Below are positions 41,124-50,998 of a DNA stretch of 55,467 bases, one piece after another. The first letter of the stretch is position 1, and every line of letters starts with the position of its first letter. The position numbers and the translations under genes were made by a program. Origin of the DNA: Candidatus Enterococcus murrayae (lineage in GTDB: Bacteria > Bacillota > Bacilli > Lactobacillales > Enterococcaceae); NCBI RefSeq assembly GCF_017315985.1, contig NZ_JAFLVR010000030.1, positions 71,997 to 127,463 of the forward strand. The letters run 5' to 3'. Below the pieces are notes generated by a model, which was not told the origin of the DNA, made no database searches, and saw nothing but the letters and a program-made list of their open reading frames with translations.

Positions 41124-43049
41124 ATGAGACAAGAAAAAATTGTTGAGTATTTATATGCAAAGAAGCAAGCGATTGCTCCCAAGGCATTGGCCGCTGAGTT
41201 TCAAATCTCGGAGCGAACACTCGCAAATGATATGAAATGGCTGAAGGAAATTGGTCCAGCAGAAGGGTTTACTGTTGAACGAATACGTTCGGAGGGCTAT
41301 CAGCTGAAGATCCTCGATGAGCCGCGGTTTGGCAATTACTTGTCGCAGACAAAGCACAAGGAACAGATAGACAGTGCCAGCCCACAGGAACGAATCAAAA
41401 ATATCGAGCTGCTGCTGCTGTTTCATGAGGAGTACATCACAATGCAGCAAATTGCAGAGTGGCTGGACGTCAGTCTATCGACAGTCAAAGCAGATATCAA
41501 GCAGGTGGAGCAGTTTTGCGAGAATTATGAGCTTACGCTTTTCAGTAAAGCCCATTACGGGTTGAAAATTATCGGAACTGAAAGTAAAAAACGGCGGGCG
41601 ATTTTATACTTGATCCGCAACACGATTCATACACCGGTGCTGACAGAACGCTACAAGGAGTTCAATTTTGTCTTTGATGAAGCGGACCTGCGACGTTTCT
41701 TGCAGGAGCAGCTTCAAAAGAATCAGTTAAAAATCAGTGATATTGTCTTTGAAAACATTGTTCAGCATATTCGCTTGTTGAGTTTTCGCATCATGCAGAA
41801 CAATACCTTGAATAATGAAGAATTCGAGGAGCTGAAAATCAGCGATAGCTATGATCGTTTAACCGAAGAATTAGTGGCTTATGTTGAAGCTGCGTATCAT
41901 ATTGATTTTTCTCATGCCGAAAAGAATTATTTGGAGGAACAGCTGCGGGGAAAATTTGCAGTGTTAGACGATGCCGCCAGCAACCAGCAATTAAAGCAGG
42001 CGATCGAAAAGGCTTTAGAGCATGTCGATCGGCGTTATCATACCCAGTTTCGTGAAGATCAGGATCTGGCCAACGCCTTGTTGATGCATGTAGCTCCACT
42101 GCTGCAGCGGCTCTATACAGGGCATCAGTTGGAAAATCCCATCATTGACGATATCTATACCCAATACGCCAATGTATTTAATGTAGCAATGGGCTTTATC
42201 AATGAGTTGAACAAGGATTTGGATGCGGATATCAGCAAGGATGAGATTGGCTATGTCGCTATTTATTTTGCGGCAAGTCTGGAAAAGCAGTCCAATCAAG
42301 TAATCGATGACTATCAGAAAATCGCGGTCATCTGTTCGACTGGCGGCGGGGCTTCCTACCTATTAAAGGTCAATCTAGAGCGGTTGTTCAGCAACGCCGA
42401 AGTCGCGACCTTTGCCTTAAATGAAATCGATCAGATTGATTCGGTTTTTGATCTGGTTATTTCGACGGTGCCGCTTCAGCAGGAGCAGTTTGACATTCCG
42501 ATTATTTACACGAAGCCGATCTTGAATCCTGCCGAGCTGACGAAAATCGAAAAGGATTTGAATCTTTTGCGAGAATCGCAAAATAAGACTGTCGATGTGC
42601 AGCAGTTCGTTCTCAGCTTATTTGACCCAAGCTGGTTCCAAATCAATACGCAAGCAGAAGATTATCTGTATCTTTTAGAAGCGGAGAGTGATCGCTTAGA
42701 GACCGATGGTTTGGTCGAGGCCGGGTTTAAGCAAAGTGTCTTAGAACGAGAAAAGATGATCGATACGATCTATCAACAGGGAATCGCAGGGCCCCATCCG
42801 ATGGAGCAGGCAGCAGTCAAGGAAGTCATCGATGTGATTTTATTGAAGAAGCCGTTGAGCTATCGTGAAAAACAGGTAAGGGTCATCTTTTTGATCAACA
42901 TTAAGAAAGACCATTTGAATCTGCATAAAGAAATCAGTCGTTTGATGATCAAAATGATGGATGATCCAACACTGGACAATCAACTAGTAAAAATTACCAA
43001 TTTCCAAGACTTTATGTCTTATATGAAAAGCTTAATGAAAGAAGGATAA
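41124..43049 (+). CDS. BglG-family PRD transcription regulator with EIIB and EIIA domains
   Basis: A 641-aa activator. Two N-terminal helix-turn-helix segments (IAPKALAAEFQISERTLAND and ITMQQIAEWLDVSLSTVKAD), two PRD domains (about 175-390; HVDRRYHTQF, HVAPLLQRL, GYVAIYFAASLE), a EIIB-like domain (IAVICSTGGGASYLLKVNL) and a C-terminal EIIA-like domain (GIAGPHPM with a His, near residue 550). It is phosphorylated by HPr and by the PTS to tie activity to sugar flux. It lies 4 nt before the cellobiose-type PTS genes it should control. Confidence 0.93.
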   Translation: MRQEKIVEYLYAKKQAIAPKALAAEFQISERTLANDMKWLKEIGPAEGFTVERIRSEGYQLKILDEPRFGNYLSQTKHKEQIDSASPQERIKNIELLLLFHEEYITMQQIAEWLDVSLSTVKADIKQVEQFCENYELTLFSKAHYGLKIIGTESKKRRAILYLIRNTIHTPVLTERYKEFNFVFDEADLRRFLQEQLQKNQLKISDIVFENIVQHIRLLSFRIMQNNTLNNEEFEELKISDSYDRLTEELVAYVEAAYHIDFSHAEKNYLEEQLRGKFAVLDDAASNQQLKQAIEKALEHVDRRYHTQFREDQDLANALLMHVAPLLQRLYTGHQLENPIIDDIYTQYANVFNVAMGFINELNKDLDADISKDEIGYVAIYFAASLEKQSNQVIDDYQKIAVICSTGGGASYLLKVNLERLFSNAEVATFALNEIDQIDSVFDLVISTVPLQQEQFDIPIIYTKPILNPAELTKIEKDLNLLRESQNKTVDVQQFVLSLFDPSWFQINTQAEDYLYLLEAESDRLETDGLVEAGFKQSVLEREKMIDTIYQQGIAGPHPMEQAAVKEVIDVILLKKPLSYREKQVRVIFLINIKKDHLNLHKEISRLMIKMMDDPTLDNQLVKITNFQDFMSYMKSLMKEG

Positions 43050-43053
43050 AACA

Positions 43054-43380
43054 ATGAACGAACAAGAAATGGACATTTTCAAAATTATTTCCGCGGCAGG
43101 AGATTCACGCGGTTCCGCCTTTGAAGCCCTACGATTGGCCCGCAAAGGGAAGTTTGCCGAGGCTGAGGCTAAGATGCAGGAGGCCAAAGAAAAAAGCATC
43201 GACGCCCATGATGTGCAAACCAAATTGATTACTGGCGAGATCAACGGTGAGAAATCTGAAACAAGCCTATTAATGGTTCATGCACAGGATCACTTGATGA
43301 CCAGTATTCTGGCTCGTGATTTGATTGAAGAAATGATCGGTATGTTAAAGGAACAAAGCGAAGCGAAGGCTTTGCAATAA
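43054..43380 (+). CDS. PTS EIIA, lactose/cellobiose family
   Basis: A 108-aa all-helical EIIA of the Lac/Chb type with the phosphoryl-accepting His in LLMVHAQDHLMTSIL (near residue 75) and the N-terminal IISAAGDSRGSAFEALRLAR. It receives phosphate from HPr. Operon with the EIIB and EIIC genes. Confidence 0.93.
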   Translation: MNEQEMDIFKIISAAGDSRGSAFEALRLARKGKFAEAEAKMQEAKEKSIDAHDVQTKLITGEINGEKSETSLLMVHAQDHLMTSILARDLIEEMIGMLKEQSEAKALQ

Positions 43381-43405
43381 TATAAATTTTTTAGGGGGAA
43401 AAACC

Positions 43406-43744
43406 ATGAAAACATTGCTAGTTTGTGCTGGCGGCTTCTCAACAACGATGATGATGGAGTCAATGAAGAAAATTGTCAAAGAATCAAAGAGCTTGGATGA
43501 AAAGGATTATCCCATGGAGGCCATCGGTGTCGATAAATTAGAGCGCTACATCAATGATTATGATGTGATTTTAGTTGGTCCGCAGCTGAGCCACAAGTAT
43601 GATTTTATCAAAGGTGAAGCAGATAAAGTCGCTAAACCGACCGTTTTATTGACTTCAGATATTTATGGCTCGATGGATGGTGCGACGGTGATGAAGCAAG
43701 CATTAGTTGCCTATCGTAAAAATCAAGCACAGAAAACTCAATAG
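43406..43744 (+). CDS. PTS EIIB, cellobiose family
   Basis: A 112-aa EIIB with the phospho-cysteine in LLVCAGGFSTTMMM near residue 7. It carries phosphate from EIIA to the sugar at the EIIC. TTAGGGGG precedes the start. Confidence 0.92.
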   Translation: MKTLLVCAGGFSTTMMMESMKKIVKESKSLDEKDYPMEAIGVDKLERYINDYDVILVGPQLSHKYDFIKGEADKVAKPTVLLTSDIYGSMDGATVMKQALVAYRKNQAQKTQ

Positions 43745-43759
43745 TTAGGAGCGAAAAAA

Positions 43760-45109
43760 ATGGAAAATCCAAAGAAACAGGGTGCCTTTGAAAAAGTGGA
43801 AGCCTTTATTCGCAAGACCTTAGTTCCAATTGCGAATAAAGTCGACAGTAATCCTTATTTAACGGCTATCAAAAAAGGGATGGTCGTCATGACCCCGGTA
43901 CTGTTGTTAGGTTCGATCGCGGCGATCTTTCCTTCGATCCCTGAGTTTATCAAGACTCAGGCAGTAGCGAATTGGTTTGAGAATTATGGGTATATTTTTG
44001 GTATTATTTCTAAGGTTTCATTAGGTTTAGTTGGTTTATACGCGGTTCTTGCGATCTCTTACTTCTTGAGTGAGCATTATAAGCTTTATACTGTCGGGTC
44101 CATGATGCTGTCTGCCATTGCTTTTCTAATCGTGGCGATGGATGTTGATGACAATGGCAATATTGTGGCGTCTTATCTTGATTCAAAAGGCTTGTTTACG
44201 GCAATTTTTGTAGCGATTATTTCGGTAAAACTGTATCAGTTCTTTACGAAACACAAGCTGGTTATCAAAATGCCTGAAGGGGTGCCGGATTTCGTTTCCA
44301 GCTCCTTTGAATTGATTACACCAACGGCAGCCATCGGTGTTTTGTTCATCGTCATTCGCGCAGTAACGGATAGTCTATCCGGCGGAGTTTTACTGCCGCA
44401 GGTAATTATGGATATTTTGGCACCGGCTATTGGCAGTCTTGATTCTTTGTGGATCATCTATTTTGTATTAGTTTTACGCTTGGTCTTCTGGTTCTTCGGG
44501 ATTCATTCAGCGGTACTGTCTCCGATCCTGTCACCAATCGCGGTGCAGTATCTGTCAGAAAATATCGCTGCCCATGAAGCAGGCGAACCTTTGCAGCACG
44601 TGATTACTAACGGAACATTATCTGCCTTTGCCAACTTCTCCGGCTCGGGTGTCACGATCGGGTTAGTTTTAGCGATGCTGATCAGCAAATCGCTCCGCTA
44701 TAAAAAGGTTGGGGCAGTTGCCTTGCTGCCATCATTATTTGGGATTAACGAACCGGTACTCTTTGGTGTGCCAATCATCCTGAATCCCGTTTTGATGATT
44801 CCATTCATCTTCGGCGGCGCTTTGGTTGGGATGTTCCCAATGATCTGCATGAAGTTAGGACTATTGAATTTCCCGATTTTTGATCCGCCTTATGTCCCAG
44901 TATTTATGGAAGGCTTCCTGACGGGATTTGACTGGCGCGCAATTATTATTCAGGTGATCCAGGTCGCGATGTCCTTTGGGCTGTACTTGCCATTCTTCAA
45001 AGTATTGGAAAAACAAGAATTAGAACGGGAAGCATTATTAGAAGCTGAAAAAGCCAACTCTGTCATTTCAGATGACGACGAACAATATTTAACAGATATT
45101 GATTTCTAG
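43760..45109 (+). CDS. PTS EIIC, cellobiose family
   Basis: A 449-aa transporter with about ten TM helices: MVVMTPVLLLGSIAAIFPSI, FWFFGIHSAVLSPIL and the conserved GINEPVLFGVPIILNPVLMIP that binds sugar. Specificity for cellobiose or another beta-glucoside or chitobiose cannot be decided. No phospho-beta-glucosidase follows; instead two peptidases do, so the hydrolase must be elsewhere. Confidence 0.92.
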   Translation: MENPKKQGAFEKVEAFIRKTLVPIANKVDSNPYLTAIKKGMVVMTPVLLLGSIAAIFPSIPEFIKTQAVANWFENYGYIFGIISKVSLGLVGLYAVLAISYFLSEHYKLYTVGSMMLSAIAFLIVAMDVDDNGNIVASYLDSKGLFTAIFVAIISVKLYQFFTKHKLVIKMPEGVPDFVSSSFELITPTAAIGVLFIVIRAVTDSLSGGVLLPQVIMDILAPAIGSLDSLWIIYFVLVLRLVFWFFGIHSAVLSPILSPIAVQYLSENIAAHEAGEPLQHVITNGTLSAFANFSGSGVTIGLVLAMLISKSLRYKKVGAVALLPSLFGINEPVLFGVPIILNPVLMIPFIFGGALVGMFPMICMKLGLLNFPIFDPPYVPVFMEGFLTGFDWRAIIIQVIQVAMSFGLYLPFFKVLEKQELEREALLEAEKANSVISDDDEQYLTDIDF

Positions 45110-45111
45110 CC

Positions 45112-45139
45112 AAAAAGGACAGCTTGGACTGTCCTTTTT
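45112..45139 (+). terminator. terminator between PTS and peptidase genes
   Basis: AAAAAGGACAG pairs with CTGTCCTTTTT, loop CTTGGA. The next gene starts 20 nt later, so partial read-through may supply it. Confidence 0.85.
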
Positions 45140-45158
45140 GCTTTAAGGAGCGCAACCA

Positions 45159-46238
45159 ATGAAAATAGCTGAATTACGAAAAAAACTCGCTGAAGAACAG
45201 TTATCAGGACTTTTGGTCACAGATAAAATCAATCGCCGCTATCTATGCGGCTTTACCGGATCGAATGGCCTGCTGCTGGTCACAGAACAAGAGCTGCGTC
45301 TATTCGTTGATGGTCGATATACCCAACAGGCTCAGCAGCAAACCAAAAATATCGAAATATGTGAGCTTCCTGTGGGGGGAAGTATAAATGAAGCATTACG
45401 GCCTTTTGTAAAAGGGTTAGCACTGGGATTTGAAGCAGGGACGATTTCTTATCAGAGCTTTAGCGGCTTTCAATTGTTGATGGAAGAAGTCAACGGTCAG
45501 TTGGTAGCAACAAAAAATATGGTCGAAGGTCTGCGAATGATCAAAACGCCAGAGGAAATACAGGGAATCAAGCAAGCCGCTAAGATCGCTGATCAAACAT
45601 TGGAGGAAATCTTGCCACTGATTCGCACTGGTATGACTGAAATAGAGCTAGCGAATGAAATCGATTATCGCAGTAAAAAAGTAGGCAGTGCAGGTCCCGC
45701 CTTCGAAACGATTGTGGCTTCTGGTGCTCGAACCGCTCTACCTCATGCTCATGCCAGTCAGAAAGAAATCCAAGCCGATGAATTGATCATGATCGATTTT
45801 GGAGCCATCTATCAGGGATACTACTCAGATATCACTCGGACCTTTGCTTTTGGCGAGGTCGCTGGAGCAATCAAAGAAACCTACCAAAATGTTTTAGCAG
45901 CTCAAAAAAAAGCCATCAAAGCCGTTGCGGTGGGCAGAACCTTAGGTGAGATCGATCAAACTGCACGTGGGGCTTTGGCGCAACAGGGGCTTGCCCAATA
46001 TTTTAGTCATAATCTTGGTCATGGGATCGGGCTTTCGTGTCACGAATATCCTGCCTTAGCACCACAAGAGGGCGTGATCATCGAGAAAAATATGACCTTT
46101 ACTGTTGAGCCGGGAGTGTATTTGCCGGAGGCTGGTTTTGGGATTCGAATCGAAGATGATGTCTGGGTAAATGAAGCAGGTCAGGCAGAAATTTTAACTC
46201 AATACACTAAGGAGTGGATGGAATTTGGCAGCAACTGA
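45159..46238 (+). CDS. M24B aminopeptidase, Xaa-Pro type
   Basis: A 359-aa metallopeptidase of the creatinase fold: N-terminal domain (residues 1-125), C-terminal catalytic domain with metal ligands in MIDFGAIYQGYYSDITRTFA (Asp, Asp), HNLGHGIGLSCHEYP (His), TVEPGVYLP (Glu) and GIRIEDDV (Glu). It removes residues before proline from peptides. AAGGAG precedes the start. It overlaps the next gene by 14 nt. Confidence 0.93.
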   Translation: MKIAELRKKLAEEQLSGLLVTDKINRRYLCGFTGSNGLLLVTEQELRLFVDGRYTQQAQQQTKNIEICELPVGGSINEALRPFVKGLALGFEAGTISYQSFSGFQLLMEEVNGQLVATKNMVEGLRMIKTPEEIQGIKQAAKIADQTLEEILPLIRTGMTEIELANEIDYRSKKVGSAGPAFETIVASGARTALPHAHASQKEIQADELIMIDFGAIYQGYYSDITRTFAFGEVAGAIKETYQNVLAAQKKAIKAVAVGRTLGEIDQTARGALAQQGLAQYFSHNLGHGIGLSCHEYPALAPQEGVIIEKNMTFTVEPGVYLPEAGFGIRIEDDVWVNEAGQAEILTQYTKEWMEFGSN

Positions 46239-47271
46239 TGAACTATTGCTGAAGCTTTCAAATCTAGATGCTCTGCCGGGGCAAGAAGCGCAGGTGCAGC
46301 AGGCATTGCAGGAAATGATTCAGGAAGCAGCAACGAAGGATACCTTTGGCAACTTATATTTTGGTGATTTAGGAACGAAAAAGAAGAAAATCGCCTTGTA
46401 TGCTCATATGGATGAGGTGGGCTTTTTCGTTCAGCGCATGACAGAGGAGGGGTTTGTTTACTTTTACCCGGTTGGCAGCTGGTGGGGACATGTGGTTTTA
46501 GGGCAGCAGGTCAGGGCGACTTGTCGAAAAAATGGCGCTGTTTTAGAAGGAATCGTGGGGACACTGCCCAAAACTAGTCATAAAATGACTGAAATTGTCC
46601 CAATCAGTGAGATGTATATCGATTTTGGTGTTCGTTCAAAAGCGGAATTAGAAGCAGCCGGCTTGCAGATCGGCGACATGATTTTGCCTAATACGCAGGC
46701 AAAAAAAAGCTTTAATCAGAAAAAAATCATGGGAAAGGCCTTAGATAATCGAGTGGCCTGCACTGTGATCGCACAGGTAAAAAATCACGTTGAAACAAAA
46801 AATATTGAGGTCATTGGTGTTGGGACTGTTCAGGAAGAGGCAGGCACTCGGGGATCAAAAGTTGCGGCGGCGCAGGTCAATGCAGATATCAATATCGTGA
46901 TCGATGTGGCGAATGGGAAGGACACACCCAAAGCGGCTGAATACCCTAATCGAATTCAAGGCGCGGGACCAGGGCTAGTCTTATCAGATAAAACGGCCTT
47001 AGGCAATATTCAATTACTAGACTATTGCAAAAGGATCGCTGAAAAAAATCACATCCCGTGGCAGTATGATCTGCTGGGTGGCGGCGGCACGGATGCAGGT
47101 TCTGTCCAATTGTTCGCTGGTAAGCCCACATTAGTTTTCTGTGTGCCTGTTCGCTATTGCCATTCTTGGAATTCGATTGTGGAGATTTCGGATGTGGAGG
47201 CAACCATCCAGCTATTATCTAAAGTCATTCATTCATTTGATGAAGGAGGAATCGATCTTGAGCAATTTTAA
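46225..47271 (+). CDS. M42-family metalloaminopeptidase
   Basis: A 348-aa cytosolic enzyme of the glutamyl aminopeptidase/endoglucanase M42 family. Metal ligands are in YAHMDEVGFFV (His), ALDNRVACTV (Asp) and VQEEAGTRGSK (Glu, Glu). TTG start, GGAG about 10 nt upstream. It is translationally coupled on both sides. Together with M24B and the aminotransferase it suggests peptide or amino-acid use. Confidence 0.92.
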   Translation: MAATDELLLKLSNLDALPGQEAQVQQALQEMIQEAATKDTFGNLYFGDLGTKKKKIALYAHMDEVGFFVQRMTEEGFVYFYPVGSWWGHVVLGQQVRATCRKNGAVLEGIVGTLPKTSHKMTEIVPISEMYIDFGVRSKAELEAAGLQIGDMILPNTQAKKSFNQKKIMGKALDNRVACTVIAQVKNHVETKNIEVIGVGTVQEEAGTRGSKVAAAQVNADINIVIDVANGKDTPKAAEYPNRIQGAGPGLVLSDKTALGNIQLLDYCKRIAEKNHIPWQYDLLGGGGTDAGSVQLFAGKPTLVFCVPVRYCHSWNSIVEISDVEATIQLLSKVIHSFDEGGIDLEQF

Positions 47272-48451
47272 AGAGCAGCGTTCCCGCTATGGCACCTATT
47301 CGACCCAATGGGATTACGTGCAGGATCGCTTTGGTGAAGAAGAGCTGCTGCCGTTTTCCATTTCCGATACCGATTTTATGATTCCTGATGGGACGATCGC
47401 TGTGCTGGACAAGGCGGTTGCTCGCGGCTTCTTTGGATATACTCGTTGGAACCATTTGGATTATAAGCAAAGTATCAGCCGCTGGTTTCAACAGGAGTTC
47501 GCCTGCGGAATTGCTCCAGAGTGGTGTGTTTATTCACCCAGTGTGATTTACAGTCTATCGGTCTGTATCCAGCTGTTGAGCCAAAGAAAGGATAAAATCG
47601 TGAGCTTCACGCCGTGTTATGACGCATTTTTCAACTGTATTGGTGGGAACGAACGATGCCTGATCGCTTTTTCGTTGACGAACCAAGAGGAGCAGTTCAC
47701 AATTGATTTCACGGCTTTGGAAAAGGTTTTTGCTGCTGAAAAGCCAGCGATTTTCTTATTATGCAATCCTCATAATCCAACGGGTCGAGTGTTTACGGAG
47801 AATGAACTTATACGATTGATCTCCTTATGCAATAAATACCAAGTGGCAATCATCAGCGACGAAATTCACATGGATGTTCGTCGTCCTGGTAAGCAGCATC
47901 TACCAATCTTGAAATTTATAGATCAAATCAAGACGCCCGTGGTGTTGCTGTCATCGGCATCGAAAACCTTCAATTCACCAGGACTTGGCGGTTCCTATGC
48001 GCTGTTTCCAGAAGAGACGCTGCGAGAAAAATTCTTAAGCATTCTAAAAGGACGAGATGGCTTATCCTCGATTCCTTACCCTGCGTTGCTTGCGACGATG
48101 GATTGCTATAACAATCAAAAACAATGGGTCGAAGAGCTGAACAAAACCATCGATGAGAACTTTGCTGCATTGCATACGATGCTGAAGGCTGATCCGCGCC
48201 TGCATTTCACAATCCCTGAGGCAACCTATCTTGCCTGGATCAACATCAAGAATTTACCCTATTCGATGGAGGAATTACAGACGATTTTGGTCAAACAAGA
48301 AAAAGTCGCAATCATGAAGGGGGAGACGTATGGGGTGGAAGGGAAAAGCTACCTGCGCTTCAACTTAGGAGCCCCCAAAGAAAAAATCATAGATGGGGCC
48401 GAGCGATTGCTGCGGTCCATTCAGTACTTAGATGAAAGATCCTCTTGCTAG
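47258..48451 (+). CDS. MalY/PatB-type PLP aminotransferase or cystathionine beta-lyase
   Basis: A 397-aa fold-type I PLP enzyme: FSISDTDFMIPDG, the substrate-binding HNPTGRVFTENELI block, ISDEIHMDV and the PLP lysine in SSASKTFNSPGLGGSYA (near residue 236). MalY/PatB members cleave cystathionine or cysteine to release thiols. TTG start with GGAGG 7 nt upstream, inside the end of the M42 gene. The 3' end of this gene is copied at 49081. Confidence 0.88.
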   Translation: MSNFKEQRSRYGTYSTQWDYVQDRFGEEELLPFSISDTDFMIPDGTIAVLDKAVARGFFGYTRWNHLDYKQSISRWFQQEFACGIAPEWCVYSPSVIYSLSVCIQLLSQRKDKIVSFTPCYDAFFNCIGGNERCLIAFSLTNQEEQFTIDFTALEKVFAAEKPAIFLLCNPHNPTGRVFTENELIRLISLCNKYQVAIISDEIHMDVRRPGKQHLPILKFIDQIKTPVVLLSSASKTFNSPGLGGSYALFPEETLREKFLSILKGRDGLSSIPYPALLATMDCYNNQKQWVEELNKTIDENFAALHTMLKADPRLHFTIPEATYLAWINIKNLPYSMEELQTILVKQEKVAIMKGETYGVEGKSYLRFNLGAPKEKIIDGAERLLRSIQYLDERSSC

Positions 48452-48463
48452 AGGGTCTTTTTT
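48435..48463 (+). terminator. terminator overlapping the malY-type stop
   Basis: AAAGATCCTCT pairs with AGAGGGTCTTT, then T. It is copied at 49165-49193. Confidence 0.85.
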
Positions 48464-48474
48464 CGAGTAAATTA

Positions 48475-49059
48475 ATGAGTAAAATGGGGGTGGCAGCAAT
48501 TAGTAAAGCAATCTTGATACTCCATGAAATTTACGGGGTAAATGATTTCATCAATGATCAGATTCATTATTTTGAAGCGTTAGGCTTTCACGTTTATTGT
48601 CCCAATCTACTGAAACGTCCGGCTTTTTCGTATCAGGAAGCGGAAGCCGCGTATAATTATTTTTATTCGCAGGATCATTCAGAGATGCAGTCCAATATTT
48701 CCAACGCTGTTGATCGGCTGTCTAGGATTCATGAGGCAGTCTTTGTTATCGGCTATAGTGTTGGGGGAACATTGGCTTGGCTGTGCAGTGATAATATTAA
48801 TTGTACCGGTGTGATTGCTTGTTACGGCTCTCGTATCAGAGATCATGTTCAACTAATGCCCAAATGCAAAACCTTGCTGCTTTTTTCCCAAGAAGCTGGC
48901 TTTTCAGTAAGGCAGCTAGCTTCAAAATTGGCCAATAAGCCAACTGTCTTCATCCGAGAATTTGACGCAGCTCATGGATTTTTAAATCCTTCTTCCGCCA
49001 ATTACTGCGAACATGCCGCAAAGGAAGCGCAAAAAGAAATCCTTCGCTTTCTCCAATAA
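48475..49059 (+). CDS. dienelactone-hydrolase-like alpha/beta hydrolase
   Basis: A 194-aa alpha/beta hydrolase: AILILHEIYGVNDFINDQIH at the N-terminus, nucleophile Ser in VIGYSVGGTLAW (Cys or Ser in DLH-like enzymes) and the catalytic His in DAAHGFLNP. The usual Asp loop reads LLLFSQEAGF, so the acid residue is uncertain. Start codon choice is uncertain: ATG at 48475 has no good ribosome site and a GTG or ATT further down follows GGGGGTG. The last 95 nt are copied at 53790. Confidence 0.75.
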   Translation: MSKMGVAAISKAILILHEIYGVNDFINDQIHYFEALGFHVYCPNLLKRPAFSYQEAEAAYNYFYSQDHSEMQSNISNAVDRLSRIHEAVFVIGYSVGGTLAWLCSDNINCTGVIACYGSRIRDHVQLMPKCKTLLLFSQEAGFSVRQLASKLANKPTVFIREFDAAHGFLNPSSANYCEHAAKEAQKEILRFLQ

Positions 49060-49079
49060 GACGGATTTAAACCAAAAGC
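48965..49079 (+). repeat. direct repeat copy A: 3' end of DLH-like gene
   Basis: 115 nt covering the last 32 codons of the DLH-like gene and 20 nt behind it. It matches 53790-53904 without gaps and with five differences. Confidence 0.9.
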
Positions 49080-49080
49080 T

Positions 49081-49193
49081 GCCTGCACCTCAACTTCGGT
49101 AACCTCAAAGAAAGAAATCATAGATGGTACCGAACGATTGCTGTGGGCCGTTCAGTGCGTAGATGAAAGATCCTCTTGTAGAGGGTCTTTTTT
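49081..49193 (+). pseudogene. duplicated 3' end of the malY-type gene with its terminator
   Basis: This stretch copies 48351-48463 (end of the aminotransferase gene plus terminator) with about 80-85% identity and a one-base gain and loss. It follows copy A of the DLH repeat directly. The joint carries AAAAGCT, which also occurs at 48344, just before the original, so a tandem duplication by short homology is likely. No intact frame. Confidence 0.85.
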
Positions 49194-49357
49194 GTTTGTC
49201 GGTATATTGGCTATGCGTGTTATATTTTAGAATACACCGAATAATAGCTATTAAAGAAAAAGCAAGTGTTCAGCGTTTTTTTTATTTTTACTGCATTTTT
49301 TTGGTCTACTTGTAAAATTCGGTGCGTGATACATTAAGGATGAAGGTGAGGATGATA
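49194..49357 (+). other. upstream region of the second PRD regulator
   Basis: AT-rich, with possible -10 boxes near 49220-49320. I see no gene. The left border of the inserted PTS/SIS cluster must lie in or just before this part. Confidence 0.4.
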
Positions 49358-50998
49358 ATGAATAATGATTATGTAGATAGTAAACAGCGGAAGTTTTGGA
49401 TCGTCAAACGACTGCTTGAGCAAGAGCATCTTAGTTATCAACAGCTTTCAGAAGATTATTATGTCTCGCGAAGCAGTATCGCCAATGATATTTCTTATAT
49501 CAAGGACTTATTTTCTAAAGAGGATTTGGCGTTAACGTTTGATAATTCAGGTACGTTTTTCAAAGGTTCAGAAGTTCAGATACAAAAAATTTTAAAACGA
49601 ATCGTTCTCAATCTGCTCAATAATGGCCAGTCCACAGAGCTTTTTATAGAAGAAGAGTTGATGGAAAAGGTTTCAAAAGGGCTCTATCACGCATTGAATG
49701 AGAAACAAATCGAGATACCTGAAAGCTATATTCAAAATATTATTGTGTCGATCGTATTGATCATTCAGCGGGCCAAGGAGGATCATCACATTCATTTAGA
49801 GGGGACCAATCAATACGGACAGTTCTTTTTAGAGTTTGATAAGTATCCGTTAGTTTATGGACTTTTGAATGAGCTGGAGGAACAAAATATCTACAGCTTT
49901 TCCCAAGAAGAGATTCAGTATCTGACCTATTTGATTGTCGGCAGCGGGTTGCGCTTTTTCATGAAGGAGGATGCGATTCCCTTCACTTTTCGGGGGAAGG
50001 TTCGATTCCTGATTCAAAAAATTAGTGAAGGCTTGCAGATGGATTTAACACAGGATAGCCGTTTGGAGGAGGATTTGGTCGTCCACCTGTATCAGTTGAT
50101 CCTGCGATTAGAGGCCCAGTCTTCTGTCGTTAATCCGCTGATTGATGAAATCAAGCAAACCTATCCGGCACTTTATGGAGTCGTTTGGTTTGGCCTAGCT
50201 GATTTTTGTAAGCCGTACCAAATTGCTTTATCTGATGATGAGGTTGGGTTCGTAAGTATTCATTTTCAAGCCGCCTTGGAGCGGATCAAAAAAATGCACA
50301 AGATTCTCTTTGTTTGTCCTAACGGGATCGGAACTAGTTCCTTTGTATCGGCAAAGATCCGTCGAATTTTACCAGATGTGAATAGTATCGAAACAGTCTC
50401 CACTTCAAAGCTGGAGGGAATGGATCTTTCAGATGTTGATTTCATTATTTCAACGGTAGAGATTGCAGCTGCTGAAAAGCCAGTGGTTCGAATCAGCCCG
50501 ATGGTGACGGTCAAAGACATGAAGTGCATTATGAATCAGTACATTGATTTGATCATTGCCCGCGAGCAGAATACTCTGCCGAAGTTGGAGGTGGCAAGTG
50601 AGACGAAAGAGTTTATTGCGCGCAATATTATATTTCAAAATTTTTCGAGCAAAAAAGCAGCGCTCAATTTTTTGATCGATCAACAGAGTTTTTCTGATAA
50701 GGATTTGCAGGATAAGTTCAAGCAATCGGTTTGGGAACGAGAAGGTTTGCAATCAACTTATTTGGACAACGGATTTGCGATTCCTCATGGCTCACCAGAA
50801 TTTGTTGAAAAAACGACAATATCAATCTTGATCCTAGATAAGCCGATCAACTGGGGCAACCAAAAAGTCGACATCATCGTCTTATTAATGATTAAGGAGG
50901 AGGATGTTCGAAAAGTTGAACCTGTGATGGAATTAGTCATGCAGGGAATTGAGGATAAAAATTGGTTCATATCAAAAATGATGGAGGTTAAAAAATGA
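49358..50998 (+). CDS. BglG/MtlR-type PRD regulator with EIIB and EIIA domains
   Basis: A 546-aa regulator: N-terminal HTH (YQQLSEDYYVSRSSIANDISY), PRDs (about 160-300), a EIIB-like domain (ILFVCPNGIGTSSFVSAKI) and a EIIA-like domain of fructose/mannitol type (AIPHGSPEF with His near residue 480). It should control the ascorbate-type PTS that follows. Start chosen 6 nt after GGTGAGG. Stop and next start overlap (ATGA). Confidence 0.92.
   Translation: MNNDYVDSKQRKFWIVKRLLEQEHLSYQQLSEDYYVSRSSIANDISYIKDLFSKEDLALTFDNSGTFFKGSEVQIQKILKRIVLNLLNNGQSTELFIEEELMEKVSKGLYHALNEKQIEIPESYIQNIIVSIVLIIQRAKEDHHIHLEGTNQYGQFFLEFDKYPLVYGLLNELEEQNIYSFSQEEIQYLTYLIVGSGLRFFMKEDAIPFTFRGKVRFLIQKISEGLQMDLTQDSRLEEDLVVHLYQLILRLEAQSSVVNPLIDEIKQTYPALYGVVWFGLADFCKPYQIALSDDEVGFVSIHFQAALERIKKMHKILFVCPNGIGTSSFVSAKIRRILPDVNSIETVSTSKLEGMDLSDVDFIISTVEIAAAEKPVVRISPMVTVKDMKCIMNQYIDLIIAREQNTLPKLEVASETKEFIARNIIFQNFSSKKAALNFLIDQQSFSDKDLQDKFKQSVWEREGLQSTYLDNGFAIPHGSPEFVEKTTISILILDKPINWGNQKVDIIVLLMIKEEDVRKVEPVMELVMQGIEDKNWFISKMMEVKK

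Noticed and set aside
47141-47257. N-terminal extension of the MalY-type protein
   Set aside because: It overlaps the M42 gene in another frame; the TTG at 47258 has the ribosome site and gives the normal family length.
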